Assembly (NCBI GenBank): GCA_037447655.1
Contig: JBBHKE010001230.1
Span: 145,125 to 209,124, forward strand
Length of the DNA stretch: 64,000 nt
DNA from: Zygnema cylindricum
Lineage: Eukaryota; Streptophyta; Zygnematophyceae; Zygnematales; Zygnemataceae
Reading direction: 5' to 3'
In this document: positions 47,236-59,338 of the stretch, piece after piece
Position numbering within the stretch: position 1 is the stretch's first letter
How the letters are laid out: every line of letters begins with the position of its first letter
Program-made: the position numbers and the translations under genes
The notes under the pieces: model-generated
The model's input: the letters and a program-made list of their open reading frames with translations, nothing else
Databases searched by the model: none
Told to the model about the DNA's origin: nothing

Positions 47236-47455
47236 TAATGGACTACTATGACAGAGTGGTAAGGTCTGACGGCTACGCCTCGCCTTGTCGGGCGGATGTT
47301 CGAGTCCTATCGGACTCAACCTTTTTGGTTGAGAGTGACTTTTATCACTCTTTAGCCCTGCTTAAGGAGCTATGGCAACCATGGCTCCATCGCCCTCTCT
47401 CTCTTTCAGTGACTATAACAAGTACGGGGGCTAGAGAGAGAAGGTGGAGGCAAGC
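47236..47455. repeat. LTR module: tRNA-like segment plus stem-loop (deletion derivative, 5' LTR)
   Basis: GAGTGGTAAGGTCTGACGG (A-box-like) and GGATGTTCGAGTCCTATC (B-box-like) form the most tRNA-like example. The hairpin has left arm GCTCCATCGCCCTCTCTCTC, loop CAGTGACTATAACAAGTAC and right arm CTAGAGAGAGAAGGTGGAGG. Relative to the 36-kb copy, CTCTA/TAGAG has become CTCCA/TGGAG, a compensatory change. Confidence 0.65.
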
Positions 47456-47533
47456 TGCCTATGCTTTTTCTTTTAGCTAATTTAACTAATTAAGACTTGG
47501 AAAATACCTCCCCTAAATCTAGTGATTTCAACA

Positions 47534-48805
47534 GTCTCCAAATGTTCAGAAGAGTGGTACTCGGGTTAGGATTTGTGACCATGCGAGTTGCAGCCCGAGC
47601 TACCTGAATAGCTTGCAATTGGTTGACGTAAGCTCTTCCGCGTGCCTGAATCTCCATGTCATTGGTGAAGGTGGCAGTCAGAGGTGTTGCTGCCGTTGCA
47701 GCCAAGTCGGCTTCAGCTTGTAAAGCTTCCGCATCAAGAGGTGGATCCAAGATCTTGATGATACGAGCTATCAAAAGGGGTTTTCGCTCCTTGTAATCAA
47801 CCAATGCCCTTTAGAAGGTAGTTGACCATCATGGGAAAAATGGTTGTCTCAAAGTCATCTGGAATGGCCCCTCCCCTGTATTTGTTGATCTCAGATTGTG
47901 TGAAAGATTTCCAAAGCAACTCCAAATCACAAAAGGCTATTCTTGAGCTGTCTCTTCTAAAGATTCTAATGTCCCCGATTTAATTTTCTTCCACCTGAAG
48001 ATTGGTGAACTAGGGAGAAGACGGCATGATGGGACTAACAAATTGAGGCTGCAAAGTTGCTCCTGAATCTACACCTTCTAGATCCAAAACGCTTCCTAAT
48101 CCGATTAGATGAGCAGGTATAACAACTTGGATCCCCCCCCCCTTACTGAGGATGGTCTCACAATTAAAGTATTCGTTGGGGTTATGACTCCTCTATATCT
48201 AAGAGAATATTGACTTTTCTTTAAAAGTGTCTACATAGATGGGATGTGGAGACGAGGTTGGTCCAAAGGTCTTTGAGAGATTGAGGGCGACAGTGACAAA
48301 GAAAGTTGGGGCCCGTTAGGGAAAGGCGTCTGTCTCCGGGTCGGCCTCCTGGAGGTCTCGGGAGGTGGAGTTCCTGAGCTGGAAGAAGGATAGCGCCTGT
48401 GAGGAGGGTAGTCGGCGAGGATGTCGTATTTGTAAGGTAAGACAGGTGGGTTTGGTGACCCACAGACTGGTGTCGCGAGAGAAATGGATGTAGAAGGCGA
48501 GGATTCCTGAGGTGGTGATGGTGGAGGAGTGGACATTCCGAGGGAAATGTATAGTCTCTTGTTGGGTTGTAGTCCCACCGCGGCCTTCAGAGTGGAAGAT
48601 CCCGCCACCGAGACAATTGTAGGACGCTCAGTGGAAGGGGCTGCCAAGTTACCCGATATATCTGCACCCTAACCCTCTGTGTTAGGCCCTTTTGTGAAAT
48701 TCTATAGGCTCCATTGCCACACAGAATTCGCAGGTCCAAAGGAAGCTTATCTAGATAGTGCCGACTCCAAGTTAATATAAACCCAAATGATTGACCCCTT
48801 GACAA
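47534..48805 (-). pseudogene. Unidentified coding remnant between retroelement LTRs
   Basis: Two minus-strand stretches look protein-like: 47804-47490 (PPLDAEALQAEADLAATAAT, MEIQARGRAYVNQLQAIQVA; Ala-rich, helical) and 48647-48231 (Pro/Ser-rich, with LYISLGMSTPPPSPPQESS). Neither resembles a protein I recognise. They lie between the LTR ending at 47533 and LTR-like sequence after 48830. An internal region of a further element, or host sequence caught between elements, is possible. Confidence 0.3.
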
Positions 48806-48829
48806 TCATAACCCCATTACAGCTTCACC

Positions 48830-49106
48830 CCTGTGAAATAAGACTTTCTGTGTGCTCAGTTTCACTACAGAATGCAAAGTTAGAATAGTAGTTTAGGATA
48901 ACATTCCCCACTTTGACTTTCCCTTCAAAATGCAGCCACCCAGGCAGGCAAATAATATAACCGACTACACCCTTGTGTAGCCTGGACTCCCCTGAGTCCG
49001 CAGCAACAAGAATCACTGAATTTGGTCAACTGAATTGATAGTTATGGCTGGCCAAAGTTTGCCATTTATACAAGGTGCTCTCTGGGAGAGGCAGCTACCT
49101 ACCAGA
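48830..49106 (-). mobile_element. LTR fragment running into an assembly gap
   Basis: CTACACCCTTGTGTAGCC, CTCCCCTGAGTCCGCAGC and GCTCTCTGGGAGAGGCAGC match the first half of the copia LTRs at 35.3 and 40.7 kb. The sequence is cut by N bases at 49107. Confidence 0.6.
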
Positions 49107-49116
49107 NNNNNNNNNN
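49107..49116. other. Assembly gap (run of N)
   Basis: Ten N bases. The following 49117-49595 shows no recognisable gene. Confidence 0.95.
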
Positions 49117-49595
49117 CAAAAATAACATTACTAAACCCTGTATGGAAGTACTATACAAACAGGATATTTTCACGTACACAATGTCCCCTAAAGTCTCTAC
49201 TTACCCTGTTGTTGGATCAAGCAGGGAGTTGTTCTTCTCTTAGTTCATGGAAGCACTCACTCTCTGTTCTGAGCGGGTTACTGTTGTCCGTATTTGGCAC
49301 ACAACTGTTTAAATAAATGAATGGCTGGAAGATACAATAAGCCTTACTCCACTTTCTCCACTAACTTTTCCTAAACTAACGAGAGTTATAAAGGATACTG
49401 TCTAACCACTCACTGTGTTTGAATGATTTCCTTCTCCGTTGATCTTCTCCTCCTCAACTTCCTAAATTTCTCGTTGGTCTTTACCTTCACCTTCCTTGAT
49501 TTTTATCACACCAGTAGCTTCTATCACACCTCTTTCTTCTCTCACTTTTTCTAAACCAACAACACTGAGAAAGAGCACTATCTAAGCACACACAT

Positions 49596-50666
49596 TTACT
49601 GAATGCTCCCCTGCTCTACGAACTTCTTTCTTCTCAATACACTATTTTTAGTTCCTTCCACTTCCATTTCTGGTTGCTCTTTAAATCCTTCAACTCCTCC
49701 TCTTCTAGTTGCCTCTTCCTTTAGTAAGTTTGTGTCACTCACCAATCTGTCATAGGAAATATTGAGAGCAATCAAATCCTTTTCAATCACCTCTTTCACC
49801 TCATTCCGAATAACATAGAAGGTCGGTAAGTAAATAAATTTGTCAACACACGGTTTATGCCTGTTGTCATTGGGCGAGTCTTGTCTCTCACTCACGAAGG
49901 TACTTGATTCTCTTCTTGTTGAGGGACGAACTAGGTTGTTGTCCCATCCATTTCTGAAATTCCCTGTAACACATGCACTTTTATACGACAAACATACCCT
50001 GAAGGTATGTCCCAAATCATTACAATAAAAACAATTCTTTGGCCGATCTCCGAACTCGCTATTCTTTTTAATTTTCTGAAACTGAGACTTAGATTCCTTT
50101 ATATTCCTCTTACTTGATAAAACCTTTCCATTAGCCTCTTCATCTAGAACGACTCGGCTTGCTATAGTTAAGCTCCAATCCCTTTTATCAATTAAAGTCA
50201 ATCGATCTAACGCACTCTTATATTCTTTAGGTAGACTTCTCATTAACAATATAGCTTGTTGGGCATCCGTAAAGTTTCCTCTTGCCAAATCATTTTCTGC
50301 AAATAATACTTGTAAGTCAGCACAATGTTTCTCCATACTACCTCCTACATACTGGAATTCAACTATTTTGGTAACATTACTAAGCCAATGATATAAAGAA
50401 GTCTTTGCATACATAGATTCTGAGCACTTCCATAATTCAGATGCCCTTTTAAGACTTAAGTATGACATTACAAAATCCTCAGTCAAGGAGTTCTTGATAA
50501 CCCTTAGACACTCATGATTTTTCCTTTTCCATCCATTTGATGTTTCGGCCAAGGTACCGTCCACCACATCCATTAGCTCCATCATCTCGAAGTAGCTCTC
50601 GAGTGCATCCTTTCAGTAGTGATATTTTGATCCATCAAATATGGGTAGCCATGGGTGTGGGCCCAT
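49596..50666 (-). pseudogene. Gag with C-terminal extension, copy 2 (extension truncated)
   Basis: The frame starts MGPHPWLPIFDGSKYHY at the primer-binding site, meets one TGA near 50612 (Trp position in the sister copy at 54.3 kb), and is then open from 50585 to 49596. Gag continues with SLTEDFVMSYLSLKRASEL, DAQQAILLMRSLPKEYKSA and an intact knuckle CFYCNDLGHTFRVC. It passes directly into the acidic extension (NEVKEVIEKDLIALNISYDR). This copy shows that gag and extension form one reading frame. The basic part of the extension is missing. Confidence 0.75.
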
Positions 50667-50670
50667 AACC

Positions 50671-51968
50671 TGTTGTCCATAGCCTATTTCAGCCATGGAC
50701 TACTCTTGGAAGCACCACAGACTACCCTCAAACAGTTGTGTTTCACACAACACAGATTGCTCCACAATAAACAAAATCCCCTCGAACTGCTCTAATATGC
50801 AGTATGATATAGACACTGTAAACTCCCAAAGTTACAACAAAATCTACCAAGGAACTTGGAAGATATAAGCTTCAGAGTTTTCCAAAAACAGCTGACAGCT
50901 TTACAAACTAACCACTTTGACTTCTCAAAGAATCTTACACAGATAACAAAATAGACTGAAACTTCGCACACATACAGATTCTATACGATAGAATAACTTC
51001 AAAAAGTATCACATGAAAAAAACAAACAGAGTGATCACACCAACAGGTCAAAGATGCAGAAAACAGTTTGCCATAGCTTTGATATAGCTTTGTAAGTATA
51101 CCTGAATAGTTCGAGGTATGTTAGACTGAACAGATCTACACTGATAAACAAACTAGCAAAAAGACAAACCTGTGTTGTACATAATATTTACACCGACATC
51201 TCCACAATCTTCGTACGTCAAAAACCAAGCTACCACTAAGTAACCACTAAACACTTATCATTACTCACGATCTATACTAGTTATATTATCCGCAGCTGCG
51301 TCAGCTGCTTTTTCCGTACGGATCATATCAAGGTAACCGCAGCTGCGTTGACTTGTCTGCGTCGCAGCAGCTCTGTATCGGCGGCGCATATTCATCCAAA
51401 ATAACGTAGCTGCGTTGTCTTGTCTGCATCGCAACTGCGCCGTACCGGCGGTGCGTGTTTCAACATTTCGTTTATTCCACATCGGATCGCTTCGCGATCC
51501 GCTGTCCTTTTGTCAATGCTTGTACACGCCACTCAATGAGTCTGTTTCATCACTTAAATTATATCCGTTTGTTCGCTCCCCCAATCCATGAATCCATTCG
51601 AACCTCCACATTGAATTCCATGGCGCACAAACTATCGCGTACGCACAAAACAAACTTTTCAAAACAACACTCCCCGAAAATTTAGTTGCGTGCACCTAAA
51701 AAAATATGCATCGTGTAATGCTGTGTTGCTACGCTGCGTTAGTTTGACATCGCAGCGCAATATGAATACATTGTGTAGCGTGTACTGCTATGCTGCTACG
51801 TTGCTCTAGTTCGATATCGCAGCCCAGTACGAATACAATATGCAGCGTGTACTGCTCTGTTGCCATGCTGCACTTATTTGACATCGTAGCCCTAGCAGCT
51901 GCTCCTTTCGCCCTTAACTTTCTCCTCATAGCCTCATCTACTGAGAACTAAAGCTCTCAATTTCAACA
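50671..51968 (-). repeat. LTR shared by two gag-only elements
   Basis: 1298 bp, TGTTGTCCATAGCC to CTCAATTTCAACA. Its left side touches the primer-binding site and gag of copy 2; its right side touches the polypurine tract (CTAAAGCTTTAGGGGAC on the minus strand) of copy 3. It therefore acts as 5' LTR of one and 3' LTR of the other. Confidence 0.8.
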
Positions 51969-54900
51969 GTCCCCTAAAGCTTTAGACTCAGTTGTCCATG
52001 CAGATATTTCTACTCAGACAAAATGAAGAATGTAAAATATTTAGAGATAAAAAAAAAAATCTCTATCAACCTTCACTACTAATGATTCATAAATATTAGC
52101 CGAACCAATACATCAACACGTTTTGTTGACGTCGCCATTTCCCATTTGCCTTGCTGAAAACCACCACCTTGCAAAATTTGTCTTGTTACAGCTCCTTGTA
52201 AGTCATAAATGCGAAACCGTCACTTTCATTAACGCTATAACACCATTACTTCCGCTGCGTTTCCGCCATGTCTTCCAAACTTCCCCTTCTTGACACTTGC
52301 ATCTTTGCCGAGTTAATCATTTAATATTCAAACACTCTTTATCTTCCATGAAAAACTTTATCAACCATTTTTCCTTATTTTCTGTGAATTTTACATACTA
52401 ACAAATTTGAATATCGTCCCGTAACAGCTCCCCCTATGTCATAAACGCCAAATTGTCCTTTCACTAATGATATAACACCTCTCTAGTAAATCTGAATTCC
52501 ACCCGTAATTGTCACTTAATGATATGATCACTATTTGTCGAAAATATCTTGTCTCTACACACTTTCATTGAACAGTTGCTGCACCTTCTCTCCTATTGGA
52601 TACTTCCGCGCCTTGTGCTTCCTTCGATATATGTTGCCTACGTTACTGCACCAAATTCCCTTATACCTTGCTGAAAAGTCGTTCAAGTCTCTCCATTTTC
52701 CTGTCACACATCCTCTCATCGTTGCTGGTCGATTTTGTAACTTGTTTCTTCTCCGACTATGTTTCCTTAATATGTATCTTTTTCTTTCTTTCTTACTTGA
52801 TTCTGGTTTGTTCGTAGAATTTGTACTTCTGCAATTAATTTCCTTCCCATGACCTCTATAAAGTGTGGTTTTTCTTACTAGGTTTTGTTATTTTTCCATA
52901 GATCTACCACTCCCCGTAAGTGTATGCATCCTGAATACTTTCATTTTGACCCCCCTTTCATTTAGCTGCTTTTTCTTCTTCCTAATATTCCTTCTTAATA
53001 TCCAAATTTCTCCAATTTTATGACCTTCTTTTCTTAACCTCATTTTCTTTACAATCTCTCTCGATCCTTCGCTGAATTCATTAACTTTTAAAACCACATT
53101 ATTTTCCACCTCCGATGTAAATTCCCCATCTTGTGTGAATTCACCATTTTCTCTCTCATCATCTTCCTCCCTTACTCTAAGTTTTGTTATTAGTTCAGTT
53201 TTCTCCATATCTAAGGAATATTCTGCTTCCACTTTTAAGTTTACTTCTCTAACTCTTCTTTCTTCAAGCATCTCGTCCCCTCGTAAGTCATTTACACACA
53301 CGAATCTATCACAAAAAGGAGTCACAACAACCGAATCTTTTTCACTCTCTTCTTTCTCCACACTATCTTCGATGACCACACTATTTTCAGTTCTTTCCAC
53401 TTCCACTTCTGGTTGCTCTTAAAATTCTTCAACTCCTACTATTCTAGTTGCCTCTTCCTTTAGTAAGTTTTTGTCACTCACCAATCTGTCATAGGAAATA
53501 TTGACACCAATCGAATCCTTTTCTGTCACCTCTTTCACCTCATTCCGAACAACATAGAAGGTCGGTAAGTAAATACATTCATCAACACACAATTTATGCC
53601 TGTTGTCATTGGTCGAGTCTTGTCTCTCATTCACGAACGCACTAGATTCTCTTCTTGTTGAGGGTCGAAACTAGGTTGGTTTCCCATCCATCTCTGAAAT
53701 TCCCTGTAACACATGCACTTTTATACGACGGACATACCCTGAAGGTATATCCCAAATCATTACAATAAAAACACTTCTTTTGTCGATCTCCGAACTCGCT
53801 ATTCTTTTTAATTTTATGAAACTGAGACTTAGATTCCTTTATATTCCTCTTACTTGATAAAACCTTAATATTAGCCTCTTCATCTAGAACAACACGTCTT
53901 GCTACAGTTAAGCTCCAATCCCTTTTATCAATTAAAGTCAATCGATCTAATGCACTTTTATATCCTCTAAGTAGACTTCTCATTAAAAATATAGCTTGTT
54001 GGGAATCTGTAAAGTTTCCTCCTGCCAAATCATTTTCTGCAAATAATTATTGTAAGTGAATACAGTGTTTCTCCATACTACCTCCTACATACTTAGATTC
54101 AACTATTTTGGTAACATTACTCAGCCAATGATATAAAGAAGTCTTTGCATACATACATTCTAAGCACTTCCATAATTCATATGCCCTTTTAAAACTTAAG
54201 TATGACATTATCAAATCCTCAGTCAAGGAGTTCTTGATAACCCTTATACACTCATGATTTTTCCTTTTCCATCCATTTGATGTTTCGACCAACGTACGTC
54301 CACCACATCCATTAGCTCCATCATCTCGAAGTAGCTCTCGAGTGCATCCTTCCAGTAGTGATATTTTGATCCATCAAATATGGGTAGCCATAGGTGTGGG
54401 CCCATAACCTGTTGTCCATAGCCTATTTCAGCCATGGACTACTCTCGGAAGCACCACATACTACCCTCAAACAGCTGTGTTTCAGACAGCACAGATTTCT
54501 CCACAATAAATAAAATGCCCTCGAACTGCTCCAATATGCAGTATGCTATAGACACTGTAAACTCCCAAAGTTACAGCCAAATATACCAAGGAATTTCGAA
54601 GATATAAGCTTCAGAGTTTCCCATAAACAGCTGACAGCTATACAAACTAACCACTTTGACTTCTCACAGAATCTTACACAGATAAAAGAATAGAGTGACA
54701 CTTCTCACACAAACAGAATCTGTACCATAGAATAATTTCACAAAGTATCACATGAAAACAACAAACAGAGTGATCACACCAACAGGTCAAAGATGCAGAA
54801 AACAGTCTGCCATAGCTTTGATAAATATGACTGTGATACTCAAAATATTCTAAGTCCTGCAAGTTATACTCAGAGTGTTCACTACTGAATGTACGGAGGC

Positions 54901-55516
54901 ATACCAGCCGTATGGTATCTACCATCTACCTAAACTATTGTAAGTATACCCGAATAGTTTGAGGTATGTCAGACTGAACAGATCTACACTGATAAACAAA
55001 CTAGCAAAAAGACAAACCTATGTTGTACATAATATTTACACCGACATTTCCACAATCTTCGTACGTCAAAAACCAAGCTACCACTAAGTGACCACTAAAC
55101 AAATATCATTACTCACGATCTATACTAGTTATATTATCCGCAGCTGCGTTAGCTGCTTTGTCCGTACGGATCATATCAAGGTAACCGCAGCTGTGTTGAC
55201 TTGTCTGCGTCGCAGCTGCTCCGTACCGGCGGCGCATATTCATCCAAAATAACCGTAGCTGCGTTGTCCAATCTGCATCGCAACTACGCCGTATTGGTGG
55301 TGCCTGTTTCAACATTTCGTTTATTCCACATCGAATCGCTTCGCGATCCGCCATCCATTTGTCAATGCTTCTACACGCCACTCAATGAGTCTGTTTCATC
55401 ACTTAAATTATATCCGTTTGTTTGCTCCCCCAATCCATGAATCCATTCAAACCTCCACATTAAATTCCATGGCAAACGAACTGTCGCGTACGCACGAAAC
55501 AAACTTTTCAAAACAA
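51969..55516 (-). mobile_element. Gag-only copia-type element, copy 3
   Basis: The internal region is 51969-54409, with a 5' LTR at 54410-55516 that is cut at its far end by another element. Internal order is as in copy 1. No pol domain is present. Confidence 0.75.
52888..54405 (-). pseudogene. Gag with acidic/basic C-terminal extension, copy 3
   Basis: It starts MGPHLWLPIFDGSKYHYWKD at the primer-binding site and frameshifts near 54290 (MDVVD to ETSNGWKRKN). It then contains LRGYKSALDRLTLIDKRDWS, the knuckle CFYCNDLGYTFRVC and the extension (NEVKEVTEKDSIGVNISYDR, VVIEDSVEKEESEKDSVVV, KEGHKIGEIWILRRNIRKKK). Stops or frameshifts separate the segments at about 53640 and 53410. The extension is recognisably the same as in copy 1. 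Confidence 0.7.
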
Positions 55517-55553
55517 TAGACATCACTAGGCGAGCGTGCGCATCCTCATCTTT

Positions 55554-55895
55554 TTATTTCCATGTAGCTACTACCAACTCTTTTGTAGCTTTTTCTGTTA
55601 GTGTATCAGTAGAGGAGAGGATAGGAGGTTTTGAAATTCCTATAAAATGGTCCCAAATCTTCTCTTGTTTCAAAAAATGCATGGCTGAAAATGACCAATC
55701 ATAGAAGTTTTGGCCATCAAACTTCTGAATACTATTAGAAGTGGCATGGCTAGGCCCATAATTTATTGGAGGTGGATTAGCGGAAGCCGTGAAATTGTAC
55801 ACAAGAGAAAGATCAATGCATTGGAGAGAGGAATTGATTTGTATTTGGGATGATTTCATTAAGTGAGAAGAGTCACTTATATACAAAATATACAA
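55554..55895 (-). pseudogene. Copia-type gag N-terminal fragment of another family
   Basis: The minus-strand frame has SIQKFDGQNFYDWSFSAMHF, LKQEKIWDHFIG and TEKATKELVVATW, the typical N-terminal gag pattern (KFDG.NY..W, then a short helix ending in a Trp near WK). It follows an LTR-like leader (CACTTAATGAAATCATCCCA, ATACAAATCAATTCC) that continues to about 56260. It is cut at 55517-55553, where it meets the truncated LTR of copy 3. Confidence 0.6.
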
Positions 55896-56431
55896 TGATA
55901 ATTACTATAGAGTCTAAGCGCTCTACGATGTGTTGTAACAAAGGGATCCTAGTCTATATTCTAATAAATGTATGTAGGAAAAAAAGAAAGACTGGACCGT
56001 CGCCCAAATGACTGGACCGACGGTCAAATGACTTGTACGTAAGAAAAGACTAGACCAACGTAGGTAATGAAAAAGTACAAAAGACAGGACCGACGTATGG
56101 AAGTACGGACAGATCCAAAAGTGAGTCGTCCAGATAAAACGGTTAACAAGACTCGACTGACGTAAGAAAAGGACGGGCAAGACATAAATAAACTGACACT
56201 AAATGTCCATTAACAGGGAGATTGTAATTTAGGGTTTGTTCTCATGTTAACTTAACTGGGTCTTGCAATTTTGTTTTTTAGTGAAGATTCTCCATACTAT
56301 TTTTCAAAGTATTCCTATGTTCGAAAATGAAATCGTTAATTTAAAATGTGACGGTTGTAGACATGGGTACATTTTGTGACGGTTGTAGACGATTACAAAA
56401 CTCGCGACAATTTTTGATGTTTACAAAATAG

Positions 56432-57322
56432 TAGTGTTGTGTATCGGTAAGGATTTGCCGATAATCGATATGGACCTTTTTCGGGTACCCGATAATCGAT
56501 ATATTTGTACGATATATTGCTATCGGTGTTATCACCGATAAATAACCGATATTTATCGGTATTTATTGGCGATAACCCTGATATCGATAACAATCGGCGA
56601 TATATGTATGGGCCGTACAGATAAATGTACGGCAAGTACACTCAAGTGTACGTGTTATTTTCCGTACGTGTACAAGCACAGAAAGTACAGTAGCCACCAT
56701 GAGATCTGTACGGATTTGATACGGATCCAGTAAAACAATGTACCTTTTCACATCCGACGCCATGGCTTTGTTCCTTTATTCCTTGAGATCCACTGGGAAC
56801 CTGCCACGTGTCAACCTGTCGGCTTTTTTGGCATAAGCTGCTAAAAGAGCCATTCCTGGGTGTTGGCCCTCACGCAGGCCTTCCGCTCTTGTTTTCTCAT
56901 TCCAAGTCGTTCTTTCGATTTCGGCGGCGTGCAGAATGTTATTTTGCGTCTGTTGTACTTTGTGTCCGCCGTCCCTTTTTCGTTCCATGTTCACCAGTTT
57001 TTCAGTAAGTTTCCGTAAGTTGCCGTAAAATTTATGTTCAGTTAACTAACCAACGTTTATGTGCTGCGCTTCTCGTAATAAGTAAAAGTTAAACGGAGAT
57101 GGAACAGATTCTTATACGTGGCATGCCATGCTATATAAAGTCAATAATATTAAACAGTATGTTATAAAGTACTATTTTATGCATACTATGTTTTTTTTAA
57201 GTTATCGCCGATATGGAATTTGTTGGTGTCAGACCGATATATCGAAACCTTTGACCGTTCGATAACCGATAACTATCGATATCGGTGTTATCGCGATCAA
57301 TTTTTTCCGATACACAACACTA
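56432..57322. mobile_element. hAT-like non-autonomous DNA transposon, 891 bp
   Basis: The ends TAGTGTTGTGTATCGG and CCGATACACAACACTA are perfect inverted repeats, flanked by CAAAATAG and CAAAATAT, an 8-bp target duplication with one change as expected for hAT. Subterminal zones are full of CGATAT, ATCGAT and TATCGG motifs (56450-56600 and 57205-57310), likely transposase-binding repeats. No transposase is encoded; a 72-codon open frame (56994-56776) is unrecognised. Confidence 0.8.
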
Positions 57323-57810
57323 CAAAATATACTATGGACTTCACAATTTTTTTCTACGACATAAGATTTTCTCGTTGCAAGTTGTGTTTTAAACGACAAA
57401 GATAAAGAAACCCCTTACGTTAACGCATGGGAACACACCCTTTATGCCATAATTTTGTTGTGTAGCACAATATCTACGTACCATCAATTTGGGTGTCCAA
57501 TGTGAGATTCCTTGCAGGAAACGCCTAGAAAGCACATCAATATACTCCGGCTTGAAAATCTAGCATTATTTGCTAGTTTATTGTAGTTTGTGGCCCTGTT
57601 TTGAAAAAATGCGATCTATACCTGACACTCGCCCTGCAAGTGCCGAGATACCAGCGTCATACCTACGCCTTTATAGGATTCGCAGCATGGCGTCAGCTCT
57701 TGCAAAAAACGATGCCCCGAGGACCCGCATTTCCCGTGTCATGACGCCCCGTTTTCCGGTCGCCTCGAGGACGTCCATACCGTTCCCGAATCGCCGGTTC
57801 AGGGTACAAG

Positions 57811-58013
57811 TACACCGCGAATCGTTATTAGCGTTATGAACTCTATATCGGCACCCCAAAATTTTGACATTAATACCTTAAATAGAATAAACTACATTAT
57901 TTAAGGACGTGGATCATAATCTGTCACGTCTCCTGGCACTAAATTGGAATGAATGACGCTAATTTTTTCTTTACACTAATAATTTGTCAACGCTAATAAC
58001 GATTCGCGGTGTA
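57811..58013. mobile_element. CACCG-type MITE, 203 bp
   Basis: TACACCGCGAATCGTTATTA and TAATAACGATTCGCGGTGTA are exact complements. TA lies on both sides. The interior is the inverted counterpart of the MITE that interrupts the G8 gene. 58014-59040 shows no gene. Confidence 0.9.
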
Positions 58014-59038
58014 GCAGTTATTCGCCCGCGCACCGAATTTTCGCACGTGTGTTTAATTGTACTTTATTTGGTACCCTCGCGTAACAAAATGACAGACGTT
58101 AGTACGAAGTTGGTGCACTCCGACGGCTCTTTTGTAAAACTTGACATACGACAAAAAAGTCGATAGAAATATCGGAAAAAGTTGAAGTTCCTGACGTTTA
58201 TTGGTGATGACGTGGCATAAGAGGAATTGATTTTAGTTTGCCGTGTCGGAGCATTACACGACATTAGGAAGGCGAATGATTGTACGGACATTAATGATTC
58301 CGTCAGACAAATTTGGACTTCGGAGCAGATTTCGCTTCCGGGATGACTAGGGGACGGTCAGACCCTTGCCAAAACGACAAAAAAATCACCTTGGAAGCCG
58401 GACTAGTTTTAGCCTTTAAAATTGTCGTACGACATTTTCGAGCACTCGCCTTAAATAATGGGAAGAGAATTGTATTCTTGCGGGCGCAAACGTCAGCAGG
58501 TACATAAAGTACACATCTGGTTACAAATGTGTACCAAATCCGTGCTTAAAGGTACACATGAGTGCCATCTGACCAAAACTTTACGGCTAAATTGCCGTTA
58601 AACCGTATCCGTGAAAAGCGATCTCTTCACGGCTGGTGTTTGGAATGCTCGCCGTTGGTCAATTTAACAAAATAACAAAGGACGGATTTAAGATGATTTA
58701 GGGTACGACCACATGTAAGCGATACTTTGAAAAAGTATTTTGGACTGTAGTGAAGTGTTCCGTACTACTTTGAAAAGCGTCCCTATTGCTGCATTCACAC
58801 CGGAATGGATGATGAATTATATGAGGAAACGAATGTCCTTTTGTTTTGTTTGGACGTGAAACGCCCGTGACGTCATCTTACGTCAACTAAAACGTCGCTA
58901 TGTGAATCATGCCGCCGTACGATTAAGCGCCGATGACTCAAATCTGTCCGTACCAAACCATCGGATTTCATCCGTACAGCAACATATAATTTTTACTAGG
59001 TGACCGCTCGAGACCCCCAAACCAAAAAGGACACTTAA

Positions 59039-59337
59039 AAAAAAAAAAAGTGGACGCTCCTTCTCTCCCTCTCTCCCTCTCTCTCTCCCTCCCTCCCTCC
59101 CTCCCTGCATGCATTTATTTTACAATTTAACATCATATTTTTTCCGAGCAAAGTTTGAGGGAGTTGTTTTTCTTTATTTCCTATTTACCCGCTTTTTCGA
59201 GGTCTCTCCTCCTTTTCTATTTTAAGTTTTGTTGTCCCCTTTTTGCTTTTCCTCTTTCTTCTCTTCTCTCATTTTTTTTTTCCTCTTTTCTCCTCTTTTC
59301 TCTCTTTTCTCTTTTATTTTCTCTTTTTTTTCCCTTT
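59039..59337. repeat. Pyrimidine tracts at the plant/bacterial border
   Basis: (CTCTCC)n and (CCCT)n at 59057-59106, then T-rich CTTTT/CTCTTTT repeats to 59337. Bacterial-type coding sequence starts directly afterwards. Confidence 0.7.
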
Positions 59338-59338
59338 T

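Larger units (their letters stand above)
45151..47533 (-). mobile_element. Copia deletion derivative: partial 3' LTR, gag fragment, complete 5' LTR
   Basis: The 5' LTR is 46537-47533 (TGTAATTCTATG...TTTCAACA). The 3' LTR survives as 45151-45883. Between them only 650 bp of gag remain, joined directly to the LTR end with no polypurine tract, so a large internal deletion removed pol. Confidence 0.75.
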
